Of a stretch of DNA of 64,000 bases, positions 16,021-23,657 are shown piece after piece. Position numbers and translations under genes: made by a program. The number at the start of each line of letters is the position of its first letter. Positions within the stretch are counted from its first letter, which is position 1. The stretch is taken from NCBI RefSeq assembly GCF_900104895.1, contig NZ_LT629742.1:1240001-1304000 (forward strand). Reading direction: 5' to 3'. The stretch comes from Microterricola viridarii. Lineage in GTDB: Bacteria > Actinomycetota > Actinomycetes > Actinomycetales > Microbacteriaceae. The notes under the pieces were generated by a model. It ran no database searches, was not told where the DNA came from, and was given only the letters and a program-made list of their open reading frames with translations.

Positions 16021-17285
16021 GTGCCTCTCAGACAGCGCCGGGGCTGACCCCGCCCGACACCGTGCCGGGCACGGAGCCGTCCCGCTGGCAGAAGGCCTTC
16101 CGCGAGATCGCCACCGGCAACGCGATCATCTCCGTGCTGGCCGTCCTGCTCGCGCTGCTCGTCGGCGCGATCATGATCGCCTTCACCGATGAGCGGGTGC
16201 AGGAGACCGCCGGGTACTTCTTCGCCCGCCCCGGCGACATGCTGGGCGCCATCTGGCAGTCGGTCTCGGGTGCGTACTCCGCGCTGTTCCAGGGCTCGAT
16301 CTACAATTTCCGGCGCGACGGCTTCCTCGACGGCATCAAGCCGCTGACCGAGACGCTCGTCTTCGCCACCCCGCTGATCGCCGCCGGCCTCGGTGTCGGC
16401 CTCGCATTCCGCGTCGGCCTGTTCAACATCGGTGCCAAGGGCCAGATGCTCATCGCCGCGGCCTGCGCCGGCTGGGTGGGCTTCGCGGTCGAGCTGCCGT
16501 GGGGCCTGCACATGATCGTCGCGCTGCTCGCCGGCGTGCTGGGCGGTGCGCTCTGGGGCGGCATCGTCGGGCTGCTGAAGGCGCGCACCGGCGCCCACGA
16601 GGTGATCGTCACGATCATGCTCAACTACATCGCCTTCTACCTGATCTCCTACGCGCTCCGCACCCAGGGCCTGCTGCAGGCGCCGGGCTCGACGAACCCG
16701 AAGACGGCTCCGATGCTGGAGACGGCCATCTTCCCGTCGCTGCTCGGGCCGCGCTACAACCTGCACATCGGCTTCATCCTCGTGATCGGCGCGACGATCT
16801 TCGTGTGGTGGCTGCTCGGCCGCTCGAACCTCGGTTTCAAGTTCCGCGCCGTCGGTGAGAACCCGAACGCCGCGCGCGTGGCCGGCATCAACGTCAAGAA
16901 CATGTACGTCTACGCCATGCTGCTCGCCGGTGGCCTCGCCGGCCTCGCCGGTGTCAGCCAGGTGCTCGGCACGGTCACCACCGGCTTCAGCGCCGGAATC
17001 GACGCCGGCATCGGCTTCGAGGCGATCACGGTCGCCCTGCTCGGCCGCTCCCGCCCGTGGGGCATCTTCGCGGCCGGCCTGCTGTTCGGCGCGTTCAAGG
17101 CCGGCGGCTTCTCGATGCAGGCTGCAGAGGGCATCCCCGTCGAGATCATCGTCGTCGTGCAGGCGCTCATCGTGCTCTTCATCGCCGCCCCGCCGCTCGT
17201 GCGGGCGATCTTCCGCCTGCCGTCCCCGGACTCCACCCCGCGCAGACAGCGCCCCATCGTTACCAAGGAGGTGGCAGCAAAGTGA
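16017..17285 (+). CDS. Nucleoside ABC importer, permease 1
   Basis: A 422-residue integral membrane permease of the BPD_transp_2 family (RbsC/NupP type). It has an N-terminal extension of about 35 residues, then eight to ten helices. The family segment AFRVGLFNIGAKGQMLIAAA lies near residue 140, and FRAVGENPNAARVAGINVK near 280. It forms the channel together with permease 2. Overlaps of 4 bases on both sides show tight coupling with the ATPase and permease 2 genes. Confidence 0.92.
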   Translation: MSASQTAPGLTPPDTVPGTEPSRWQKAFREIATGNAIISVLAVLLALLVGAIMIAFTDERVQETAGYFFARPGDMLGAIWQSVSGAYSALFQGSIYNFRRDGFLDGIKPLTETLVFATPLIAAGLGVGLAFRVGLFNIGAKGQMLIAAACAGWVGFAVELPWGLHMIVALLAGVLGGALWGGIVGLLKARTGAHEVIVTIMLNYIAFYLISYALRTQGLLQAPGSTNPKTAPMLETAIFPSLLGPRYNLHIGFILVIGATIFVWWLLGRSNLGFKFRAVGENPNAARVAGINVKNMYVYAMLLAGGLAGLAGVSQVLGTVTTGFSAGIDAGIGFEAITVALLGRSRPWGIFAAGLLFGAFKAGGFSMQAAEGIPVEIIVVVQALIVLFIAAPPLVRAIFRLPSPDSTPRRQRPIVTKEVAAK

Positions 17286-18568
17286 GCGCATCACCCGCCG
17301 TCGTCATGCCGTCCTCCGAGCCGATCGCGCTCGACACCGCCGTGATCAAGAGCTGGAAGGCCCCCATCGCCTTCGGCATCTTCACGGTGATCGCCTTCCT
17401 CATGTTCGTGCTGAATGCCCGGCCGGGCGAGACCACCTTCCGGCTCTCGACCGAGCGCGACGCCGTGCAGCTGCCCGAGGTCGTTGTGAACTCCGCGACG
17501 ACCGGCTGGGTGGTCTTCCTCGCCCTCGTGCTGATCACCGCGGCATCCGCCCTCGCCGTCATCTCACGGCGCAAGGTGTCGATCTGGCTCACGGTGCTGT
17601 TCGCGCTGCTGTTCATGATCGGCTTCCTCGCCTGGGCTGCAGCCGGCTCATCGCTCCCGGTGACCGGCCTGCTGTTCGGCTCGGTCAGCCTCGCCGTTCC
17701 GCTCATCTTCGGTGCACTCGGCGGCGTCATCTCCGAGCGCGGCGGCGTCGTCAACATCGCCATCGAGGGCCAGCTGCTGGCCGGCGCGTTCACCTCGGCC
17801 GTCGTCGCGTCGAGCACGGGATCGCTCGTGCTCGGTGTGCTGGCCGCGCTCGTCGCCGGTGTGCTGGTCGGCATGGTGCTCGCCGTCTTCGCGATCAAGT
17901 ACCTGGTCGACCAGGTGATCGTCGGTGTCGTGCTCAACGTGCTCGTCACCGGCCTCACCAGCTTCCTGTTCTCGCAGGTGCTCGCGCCGAACGCCGCCAT
18001 GCTGAACACCCCGCCGCGCTTCCCGCGCCTGGAGATCCCGCTGCTCAGCGACATCCCGATCATCGGGCCGGTGCTGTTCAAGCAGACGGTCATCGTCTAC
18101 GTCATGTACATCGCCGTCGCCGCCGTGGCCTACGCGCTGTACAAGACCAAGTGGGGCCTGCGGCTGCGCGCCGTCGGCGAGCACCCGAAGGCCGCGGACA
18201 CCGTCGGCATCAAGGTGAACGCCACCCGCTTCTGGAACGTGGCCCTGGCCGGGGCGATCGCCGGCATCGGTGGATCCTTCTTCACCCTCGGCTCCGTCGG
18301 CGCCTTCAACAAGGAGATGACGGCCGGCGCCGGCTTCATCGCCCTCGCCGCCGTGATCTTCGGCCAGTGGGACCCGATCAAGGCCACCCTCGCCGCGCTG
18401 CTGTTCGGCTTCGCCACCAACCTGCAGAACGTGCTCGGGATCATCGGCTCGCCGGTGCCGAGCGAGTTCATGCTAATGCTGCCCTACGTCGTCACCATCT
18501 TCGCGGTGGCCGGCCTGGTCGGCGTCTCGAGGGCCCCCGCCGCCGACGGCAAGCCGTACATCAAGTAA
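17282..18568 (+). CDS. Nucleoside ABC importer, permease 2
   Basis: A 428-residue permease of the same family, with an N-terminal extra segment of about four helices before the core. The core starts near PLIFGALGGVISERGGVVNIAIEG, and LRAVGEHPKAADTVGIKVN is the second conserved block. The GTG at 17282 overlaps the previous stop and has AAGGAGGTGG upstream. A reading frame extending further upstream is a shadow of permease 1. Cytidine deaminase follows by 25 bases, tying import directly to nucleoside breakdown. Confidence 0.92.
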   Translation: MSASPAVVMPSSEPIALDTAVIKSWKAPIAFGIFTVIAFLMFVLNARPGETTFRLSTERDAVQLPEVVVNSATTGWVVFLALVLITAASALAVISRRKVSIWLTVLFALLFMIGFLAWAAAGSSLPVTGLLFGSVSLAVPLIFGALGGVISERGGVVNIAIEGQLLAGAFTSAVVASSTGSLVLGVLAALVAGVLVGMVLAVFAIKYLVDQVIVGVVLNVLVTGLTSFLFSQVLAPNAAMLNTPPRFPRLEIPLLSDIPIIGPVLFKQTVIVYVMYIAVAAVAYALYKTKWGLRLRAVGEHPKAADTVGIKVNATRFWNVALAGAIAGIGGSFFTLGSVGAFNKEMTAGAGFIALAAVIFGQWDPIKATLAALLFGFATNLQNVLGIIGSPVPSEFMLMLPYVVTIFAVAGLVGVSRAPAADGKPYIK

Positions 18569-18593
18569 TTCAGCACCGAGTCAGGAGATCGAC

Positions 18594-19019
18594 GTGAACG
18601 CCGTGACATCCGAGAACATCGACTGGGACGGCTTGCACGCCGCGGCCCTCGAGGCGATGGCGAAGGCCTATGTGCCCTACTCGAAGTTCCCCGTCGGCGT
18701 GGCCGCGCTGGTCAGCGATGGCCGGGTGATCAGCGGATGCAACGTCGAGAACGCCTCATACGGGCTCACTCTGTGCGCGGAGTGCGCGCTCGTGTCGTCG
18801 CTGCACATGACGGGCGGAGGGCACCTTGTCGCCTTCGCCTGCGTGGACGGCAACGGCAACGCGCTCATGCCCTGCGGCCGCTGCCGCCAGCTCCTGTTCG
18901 AGCACTCGGCGCCAGGCATGCTGCTGCAGACCGTTTCAGGAATCAAGACGATCGACGAGGTCCTGCCGGACGCCTTCGGGCCGCGCACCCTCGCCGCATT
19001 CGCAGAAGGAGCATCATGA
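18594..19019 (+). CDS. cdd: Cytidine deaminase
   Basis: A 141-residue zinc enzyme that deaminates cytidine and deoxycytidine to uridine and deoxyuridine. Zinc ligands are C61 in TLCAECA, C94 and C97 in MPCGRCRQ, and the catalytic Glu is E63. NVENASYGLT contributes substrate binding. The length fits the homotetrameric class. GGAG precedes the GTG start. The ATGA overlap with thymidine phosphorylase shows a shared operon; the two steps together convert imported pyrimidine nucleosides to uracil or thymine. Confidence 0.95.
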   Translation: MNAVTSENIDWDGLHAAALEAMAKAYVPYSKFPVGVAALVSDGRVISGCNVENASYGLTLCAECALVSSLHMTGGGHLVAFACVDGNGNALMPCGRCRQLLFEHSAPGMLLQTVSGIKTIDEVLPDAFGPRTLAAFAEGAS

Positions 19020-20317
19020 GCACCATCGAGGCATTCGACGCCGTCGACCTCATCCACACCAAACGCGACAAGGGCACCCTCTCCACCGCCCAGATCGACT
19101 GGCTGATCGACGCGTTCACCCGCGGCTACGTCGGCGACGAGCAGATGGCCGCCATGGCCATGGCGATCTTCCTCAACGGGATGTCGCGCAGCGAGATCCG
19201 CGACCTGACCATGGCGATGATCGCCAGCGGCGAGCGGATGAGCTTCGCCGAGCTCGGCAAGCCGACCACCGACAAGCACTCCACCGGAGGCGTCGGCGAC
19301 AAGATCACCCTGCCCCTGATGCCGCTCGTCGCCGTCTTCGGCGCGGCCGTCCCGCAGCTCTCCGGCCGCGGCCTCGGCCACACCGGCGGGACGCTGGACA
19401 AGCTCGAGTCGATCCCGGGCTGGCGCGCGAACCTCACGAACGAGGAGATGTTCGCCCAGCTGCAGCAGCACGGCGGCGTCATCAGCGCCGCCGGCAGCGG
19501 GCTGGCCCCGGCCGACGGCAAGCTGTACTCGCTCCGCGACATCACCGGCACCGTCGAGGCGATCCCGCTGATCGCCTCCTCGATCATGTCGAAGAAGATC
19601 GCGGAGGGCACCGGCGCCCTCGTGCTCGACGTGAAGTTCGGCTCCGGCGCCTTCCTCAAGGACATCGAACGCTCTCGCGAGTTGGCGCAGACGATGGTCG
19701 CCCTCGGCGAGGACGCCGGCGTCGCGACCTCCGCCCTGCTCACCAACATGAATGTGCCGCTCGGCCTGGCCATCGGCAACGCCAACGAGGTGCGCGAGTC
19801 GGTCGAGGTGCTCGCCGGCGGCGGCCCGCGTGACGTGGTCGAGCTGACCGTCGCACTGGCCGAGGAGATGCTGGCGCTCGTCGGTATCACCGACGTCGAC
19901 GTGGCGGCCGCGCTCCAGGACGGCCGCGCCATGGACAAGTGGCGCGACGTCATCCGCGCCCAGGGCGGCGACCCGGATGCCGCGCTGCCGGTTGCCCGCG
20001 AGACGCACACAGTCGTCGCCGACCGCGACGGCGTGCTGGTGGAGCAGCAGGCGCTGCCGTTCGGCATCGGCGCCTGGCGCCTCGGCGCCGGCCGCGCCCG
20101 CAAGCAGGACCCGGTGCAGCACGCGGCCGGCATCGACCTGCACGCCAAGCCGGGCGACGAGATCCGCGCGGGCCAGCCGCTGTTCACGCTCAGCGCCGAC
20201 GAGCCGGAGCGCTTCGCTCGGGCCCTCGAGGCCGTCGAGGGCGCCTGGCGCATCGGCGACCCCGGCGAGCCCGTGCTGGACGGTGGCCCCCTCATCGCGG
20301 AGCGCATCGGCCGCTAG
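19016..20317 (+). CDS. deoA: Thymidine (pyrimidine-nucleoside) phosphorylase
   Basis: A 433-residue phosphorylase splitting thymidine, deoxyuridine or uridine into the base and sugar 1-phosphate. Residues KHSTGGVGDK (87-96) bind phosphate, and SGRGLGHTGGTLDKLESIPG is the family signature near residue 115. The K/S/R pattern of the active site appears intact and the length is normal. The first repeat hairpin of the 20324-20383 element begins 7 bases after the stop and may serve as terminator. Confidence 0.95.
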   Translation: MSTIEAFDAVDLIHTKRDKGTLSTAQIDWLIDAFTRGYVGDEQMAAMAMAIFLNGMSRSEIRDLTMAMIASGERMSFAELGKPTTDKHSTGGVGDKITLPLMPLVAVFGAAVPQLSGRGLGHTGGTLDKLESIPGWRANLTNEEMFAQLQQHGGVISAAGSGLAPADGKLYSLRDITGTVEAIPLIASSIMSKKIAEGTGALVLDVKFGSGAFLKDIERSRELAQTMVALGEDAGVATSALLTNMNVPLGLAIGNANEVRESVEVLAGGGPRDVVELTVALAEEMLALVGITDVDVAAALQDGRAMDKWRDVIRAQGGDPDAALPVARETHTVVADRDGVLVEQQALPFGIGAWRLGAGRARKQDPVQHAAGIDLHAKPGDEIRAGQPLFTLSADEPERFARALEAVEGAWRIGDPGEPVLDGGPLIAERIGR

Positions 20318-20323
20318 CCCCCT

Positions 20324-20383
20324 CCCCAGTTGCCGATTTTCGGGGGTGCAAGCGTCTCACACCCCCGAAAAACGGCAACCGGG
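20324..20383. repeat. Inverted pair of the GTTGCC-N4-TTCGGGGGTG repeat (copies A and B)
   Basis: Copy A is GTTGCCGATTTTCGGGGGTG at 20329-20348 on the plus strand. Copy B is GTTGCCGTTTTTCGGGGGTG on the minus strand at 20360-20379. The two pair into a 19-of-20-base stem around an 11-base loop. The hairpin lies 7 bases beyond the deoA stop and could also terminate that operon. Confidence 0.9.
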
Positions 20384-20413
20384 CGTGGTGTCGGCCGCGC
20401 TCATACACACCCA

Positions 20414-20433
20414 GTTGCCGAACTTCGGGGGTG
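20414..20433 (+). repeat. Single copy C of the same repeat
   Basis: GTTGCCGAACTTCGGGGGTG is in the same orientation as copy A. It is followed by a small GTGCGCG/CGCGCAC palindrome (20431-20447). Two head-only fragments, CGGCAACAG at 20458-20466 and CGGCAACTG at 20471-20479, look like decayed inverted copies. Confidence 0.85.
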
Positions 20434-20513
20434 CGCGGCCCGCGCACCACTGATGTGCGGCAACAGCGTGCGGCAACTGTGTGCGGCGTCAGACGGGCGG
20501 ACCGGGCGCGGGC

Positions 20514-21422
20514 TCAGGGGCGCCAACCCCTGTCGAGGAGCGCTTGTCTGGTTCGCTCGACCGCCTCGGCGAGCGACATGTGCTTGTTCTGGCGGATGTG
20601 GCGCCAGTCCTCTGCCGCGATGTCGTTGAGGCGCTGCACGTCGCGCGCATACTGGGCATCGAGCTGCCTGTGCTGTTCGCCGTCGTATTCGAGCAACACC
20701 TTGTACTCCGGGTAGACGAGGTCCCCGAGCGCGATGGGCCGGCCCTGCCGGTCAAGGATCCACACGTTCACCTCGGGCTCCGGCAGGCCCGCCGCGACCA
20801 CGGCGCGTCGCAACCGGGTCTCGCGCGGCGACTCCACACGGGCACGGAGCTGCGGGTAGGCCGCGCGCACGTGGGCGTGGCCGCGGCGGCCACCAACCGC
20901 GCGCACACTGCGCTCGATGTCGAGCGCCGTGCAGAGTGGGTGCGGGCGGCCGAGCAGGCGATCGCCCGCCTCGATCATCTCCTCGACGTCGAGCACCGCG
21001 CCGAGCTGGCACCAGGCCTGCGCAGGCGAGAGCACCGGCAGAGTGCCCATCATCCGGACGATGGGGATCCCCGTCTTCACCGTGTGCCCGACGATTCCGG
21101 CCATGCGTCGCGCCCGCACGGGATGCTTGACGCTCACATGAAGGAGCGCGTCATCCGTGACCCGGAAGGGCAGCGGGAGGCCGTGCAGCGCCGCTGCGGT
21201 CTGATGGCTGAAGAAGCCGCCCGGAGGCATGCGCACCGCGTACGCCCCGCACAGTGAGCGGAGGTCTGTGGGGCTCCCCGCCGGCACCCGCACCCCGAAG
21301 AACGGCGCCTCCAAGTCTGCGGCGCGCGTGCGCCCGTCGGAGGCGCCCGCATCGCGCACCGACGCGTAGTTGAAGGCCGAAGCGGTGCCGAACCCGCCCG
21401 GCAGCTCGGAGCGTCTGGTCAT
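20514..21422 (-). CDS. DUF559/Vsr-like PD-(D/E)XK nuclease-domain protein with AbiEi-like N-terminal region
   Basis: A 302-residue protein, common in multiple copies in actinobacteria and without an assigned function. The C-terminal part (about residues 200-300) matches the DUF559 / very-short-patch-repair-like fold: an early Glu in SPRETRLRR, then GDLVYPEYKVLLEYDGEQHR with the D-...-E-x-D-G-x-x-H catalytic pattern, and a conserved Trp in EDWRHIRQNK. All these residues are intact. The middle part (FFSHQTAAALHGLPLP) resembles the wing/DNA-binding region of AbiEi-type proteins. It is antisense to its salvage neighbours and flanked on both sides by the GTTGCC repeat, so it looks inserted between deoA and add. 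No good ribosome binding site was found; the ATG at 21422 is the only reasonable start. Confidence 0.8.
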   Translation of the reverse strand: MTRRSELPGGFGTASAFNYASVRDAGASDGRTRAADLEAPFFGVRVPAGSPTDLRSLCGAYAVRMPPGGFFSHQTAAALHGLPLPFRVTDDALLHVSVKHPVRARRMAGIVGHTVKTGIPIVRMMGTLPVLSPAQAWCQLGAVLDVEEMIEAGDRLLGRPHPLCTALDIERSVRAVGGRRGHAHVRAAYPQLRARVESPRETRLRRAVVAAGLPEPEVNVWILDRQGRPIALGDLVYPEYKVLLEYDGEQHRQLDAQYARDVQRLNDIAAEDWRHIRQNKHMSLAEAVERTRQALLDRGWRP

Positions 21423-21461
21423 GGCGCCAGCGTGGCAGAATCCGAGCCGGCCCCGTCAGAG

Positions 21462-21470
21462 TTATCCACA
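21462..21470 (+). promoter_or_regulatory. Perfect DnaA-box-like 9-mer upstream of the DUF559 gene
   Basis: TTATCCACA, identical to the strong DnaA box, lies 40 bases upstream of the DUF559 start, between that gene and repeat copies D/E. A single box does not make an origin. Read on the minus strand it also gives GGATAAC, a possible -10 element for the nuclease gene. Confidence 0.4.
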
Positions 21471-21505
21471 GCCTGCGCGCCGTCGCACCCACCCCGTCGC
21501 GCCCG

Positions 21506-21557
21506 GTTGCCACCTTTCGGGGGTGTCGGCCGAGCCGCACCCCCGAAAATCGGCAAC
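21506..21557. repeat. Inverted pair of the same repeat (copies D and E)
   Basis: Copy D is GTTGCCACCTTTCGGGGGTG at 21506-21525 on the plus strand. Copy E, on the minus strand at 21538-21557, is identical to copy A over 20 bases and shares flanking C and G runs with it. D and E form a hairpin with a 12-base loop, so the nuclease gene is bracketed by one palindromic pair at each end. Confidence 0.9.
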
Positions 21558-21642
21558 TGGGGGGTTGGGGCGTGGGGCGGCGGGCGAGCGCGCTACCGGT
21601 GGCCCCTGCGAATCTGCCGAGACATCCTGGCCGTGCGGCCAC

Positions 21643-21648
21643 TAGATT
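21643..21648 (+). promoter_or_regulatory. -10 box of adenosine deaminase gene (leaderless)
   Basis: TAGATT is followed by 7 bases and the GTG at 21656. It lies 86 bases beyond repeat copy E, so add expression does not depend on upstream genes. Confidence 0.55.
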
Positions 21649-21655
21649 TGTAAGG

Positions 21656-22777
21656 GTGAACACCTCTTCGAATGAGCACCTTCTGCCCGGCGGCGGCGTC
21701 AGCATCGACGCGCTGCCCAAGATCTCCCTGCACGACCACCTCGACGGTGGCCTGCGGCCGCAGACGATCATCGAGCTCGCCGACGTGATCGGCCTCGATA
21801 TCCCCACGACGGATGCCGCAGAACTCGGCGCCTGGTTCGCGAATCAGGCCAACTCCGGCTCGCTCGTGGACTACCTGAAGACCTTCGACGTCACCACCAG
21901 CGTCATGCAGACCGCGGAGGGCCTCGAGCGGGTCGCCCGCGAGTTCGTGCAGGACCTCGGCGCCGACGGCGTCATCTACGGCGAGGTGCGCTGGGCGCCC
22001 GAGCAGCACCTGGCCCGCGGCCTCAGCCTCGACGAGGTCGTCGAGGCCGTGCAGCGCGGCATCGACGCCGGCATCGACGACGTGTACTCCGCCGGGCGCG
22101 AGATCCGCATCGGCCAGCTCGTCACCGCCATGCGCCACGCCGACCGCGGCCTCGAGATCGCCGAGCTGGCCGTGCGCCACCGCGAGCGCGGCGTCGTCGG
22201 GTTCGACATCGCCGGCGCAGAGCTCGGCTTCCCGGCCGGCAACCACAAGGCCGCCTTCGACTACCTGGCCCGGGAGTTCTTCCCGGTGACGGTGCACGCC
22301 GGCGAGGCCGACGGCGTGGACAGCATCCGCGGCGCGCTGTTCGACGGCCGGGCCCTGCGCCTCGGCCACGGCGTGCGCCTCGCCGAGGACGTCACGATCG
22401 AGCGCGAGGACGACGACAACAGCTACGTCACTCTCGGACCCGTCGCCCGGTGGGTGCGCGACCGCCAGATCGCCCTCGAGCTCAGCCCCTCGTCGAACCT
22501 GCAGACCGGCGCCATCGCCGCGTGGGGCGACGAGCTGATCGACCACCCCTTCGACCTGCTCTACCAGCTCGGCTTCCAGGTGACGGTCAACACCGACAAC
22601 CGCCTGATGAGCAACACGAGCCTGAGCAACGAGCTCGGCCTGCTCAGCGACGCCTTCGGCTACGACCTGGACGACTTCGAGAAGTTCCAGCTGAACGCCG
22701 CCGCGGCGGCGTTCCTGCCGCTGGAGGACCGGGAGGAGCTCGCCGAGGCGATCTCCGACGGTTTCGCCGAGGCCTGA
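21656..22777 (+). CDS. add: Adenosine deaminase
   Basis: A 373-residue zinc hydrolase converting adenosine and deoxyadenosine to inosine and deoxyinosine. Zinc ligands H26 and H28 are in LHDHLDGG, the third His is in TVHAGEADG, and the catalytic Glu is in that same motif. ELSPSSNLQTGA and NTDNRLMSNT carry the late Asp ligands. The GTG at 21656 was chosen for the -10 box 7 bases upstream; a longer frame would run into the repeat region. The product inosine is the substrate of the PNP encoded at 25367-26194. Confidence 0.95.
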   Translation: MNTSSNEHLLPGGGVSIDALPKISLHDHLDGGLRPQTIIELADVIGLDIPTTDAAELGAWFANQANSGSLVDYLKTFDVTTSVMQTAEGLERVAREFVQDLGADGVIYGEVRWAPEQHLARGLSLDEVVEAVQRGIDAGIDDVYSAGREIRIGQLVTAMRHADRGLEIAELAVRHRERGVVGFDIAGAELGFPAGNHKAAFDYLAREFFPVTVHAGEADGVDSIRGALFDGRALRLGHGVRLAEDVTIEREDDDNSYVTLGPVARWVRDRQIALELSPSSNLQTGAIAAWGDELIDHPFDLLYQLGFQVTVNTDNRLMSNTSLSNELGLLSDAFGYDLDDFEKFQLNAAAAAFLPLEDREELAEAISDGFAEA

Positions 22778-22832
22778 GCCTCGGCACCCGGCACGCATCA
22801 CCTCACCCTGCCCCACCACGAGAAAGACACCG

Positions 22833-23279
22833 ATGACTCTCCCGCCCCTGCCCGACTCGGCCATCGACATCGCCGTCAGCGCCGCCGATTGGCGCGCAGC
22901 CGTTGAACTGTGCGGGGCCGCGCTGACGCGCTCCGGCGCCACGAGCCCCGGGTACACGGGGCGCATGGTGCAGGTCATTGACGAGTTCGGTGCATACATC
23001 GTGATCGCGCCCGGGCTCGCCCTCGCGCACGCCCGGCCCGGCCCCGATGTGCTCCGGGAGGGGCTCAGTGTGGTCACGCTCGCCGAGCCCGTCTCCTTCG
23101 GGCACCCGCACAACGACCCGGTCAGCGTGGTCGTCGGCCTCGCGGTGAAGAGCTCGGACGAGCACGTGCACTCGATCGCCGCGCTGGCGAACGTGTTCAA
23201 CGATGAGACGGTCATCCCCGCGCTGGCCGCGGCACCTGATGCCGACACCGTGCGTGCGCTGCTCGGCGTGACCGAGTGA
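22833..23279 (+). CDS. PTS EIIA component (mannitol/ascorbate type)
   Basis: A 148-residue single-domain PTS EIIA of the type found with ascorbate (UlaC) and mannitol systems. H66 in LALAHARPG is the phosphorylation site, and PVSFGHPHNDPV is the second conserved histidine block. It is followed with a 4-base overlap by an EIIB gene, but no EIIC permease gene lies in the window. It sits 55 bases after adenosine deaminase. A transport role would need an EIIC elsewhere; a regulatory role is an alternative. Confidence 0.88.
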   Translation: MTLPPLPDSAIDIAVSAADWRAAVELCGAALTRSGATSPGYTGRMVQVIDEFGAYIVIAPGLALAHARPGPDVLREGLSVVTLAEPVSFGHPHNDPVSVVVGLAVKSSDEHVHSIAALANVFNDETVIPALAAAPDADTVRALLGVTE

Positions 23280-23548
23280 AGATCGTCGCGATCTGCGGGG
23301 CGGGCATCGGCACCTCCGGCATTCTCAAGGTGAACGCCGAGCGGGCCCTCGGCCGGCTCGACATCGAGGCCGACGTCACGGCCTCGGATGTCGCCGGCGT
23401 CGCCGCCCAGGCGGCAGACGCCCAGGTGATCCTCACCTCGCCGGAGCTCGTCGCCCACATCGGCAAGACGAACGCCGACGTAGTCGTGATCAACAACTAC
23501 TTCGACCTCGAGGAGATCACGGCGAAGCTGGAGACGGCGCTCGGCTAG
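23276..23548 (+). CDS. PTS EIIB component (ascorbate/galactitol type)
   Basis: A 90-residue EIIB domain beginning MKIVAICGAGIGTS. C7 is the phosphocysteine and the following GAGIGTS loop binds phosphate. The rest (ASDVAGVAAQAADAQVILTS...) is the usual Rossmann-like EIIB fold. The GTG start overlaps the EIIA stop. A strong bidirectional terminator follows. The absence of EIIC downstream is clear, since the next gene is on the opposite strand. Confidence 0.88.
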   Translation: MKIVAICGAGIGTSGILKVNAERALGRLDIEADVTASDVAGVAAQAADAQVILTSPELVAHIGKTNADVVVINNYFDLEEITAKLETALG

Positions 23549-23570
23549 AGCGGAAATCAGTCGACAGAGC

Positions 23571-23641
23571 AACAGACACAGAGAAGGGGCAGGGCGCCGC
23601 GGCGCCCTGCCCCTTCTCTGTTTTTGTTCTCTGTGTCTGTT
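23571..23641. terminator. Bidirectional terminator with two alternative stems
   Basis: The main hairpin pairs 23578-23598 with 23601-23621 (21 bases, loop GC), followed by TTTTTG on the plus strand. A second perfect 15-base complement joins 23571-23585 to 23627-23641, sharing bases with the first, so the two stems overlap and can be alternatives. The element lies between convergent EIIB and phosphohexomutase genes. Confidence 0.85.
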
Positions 23642-23657
23642 CTCTGGCTGTGAGTTG

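Noticed and set aside
21462-21470. DnaA box considered as part of a replication origin
   Set aside because: Only one box is present, with no AT-rich unwinding region, and no dnaA or dnaN gene in the window.
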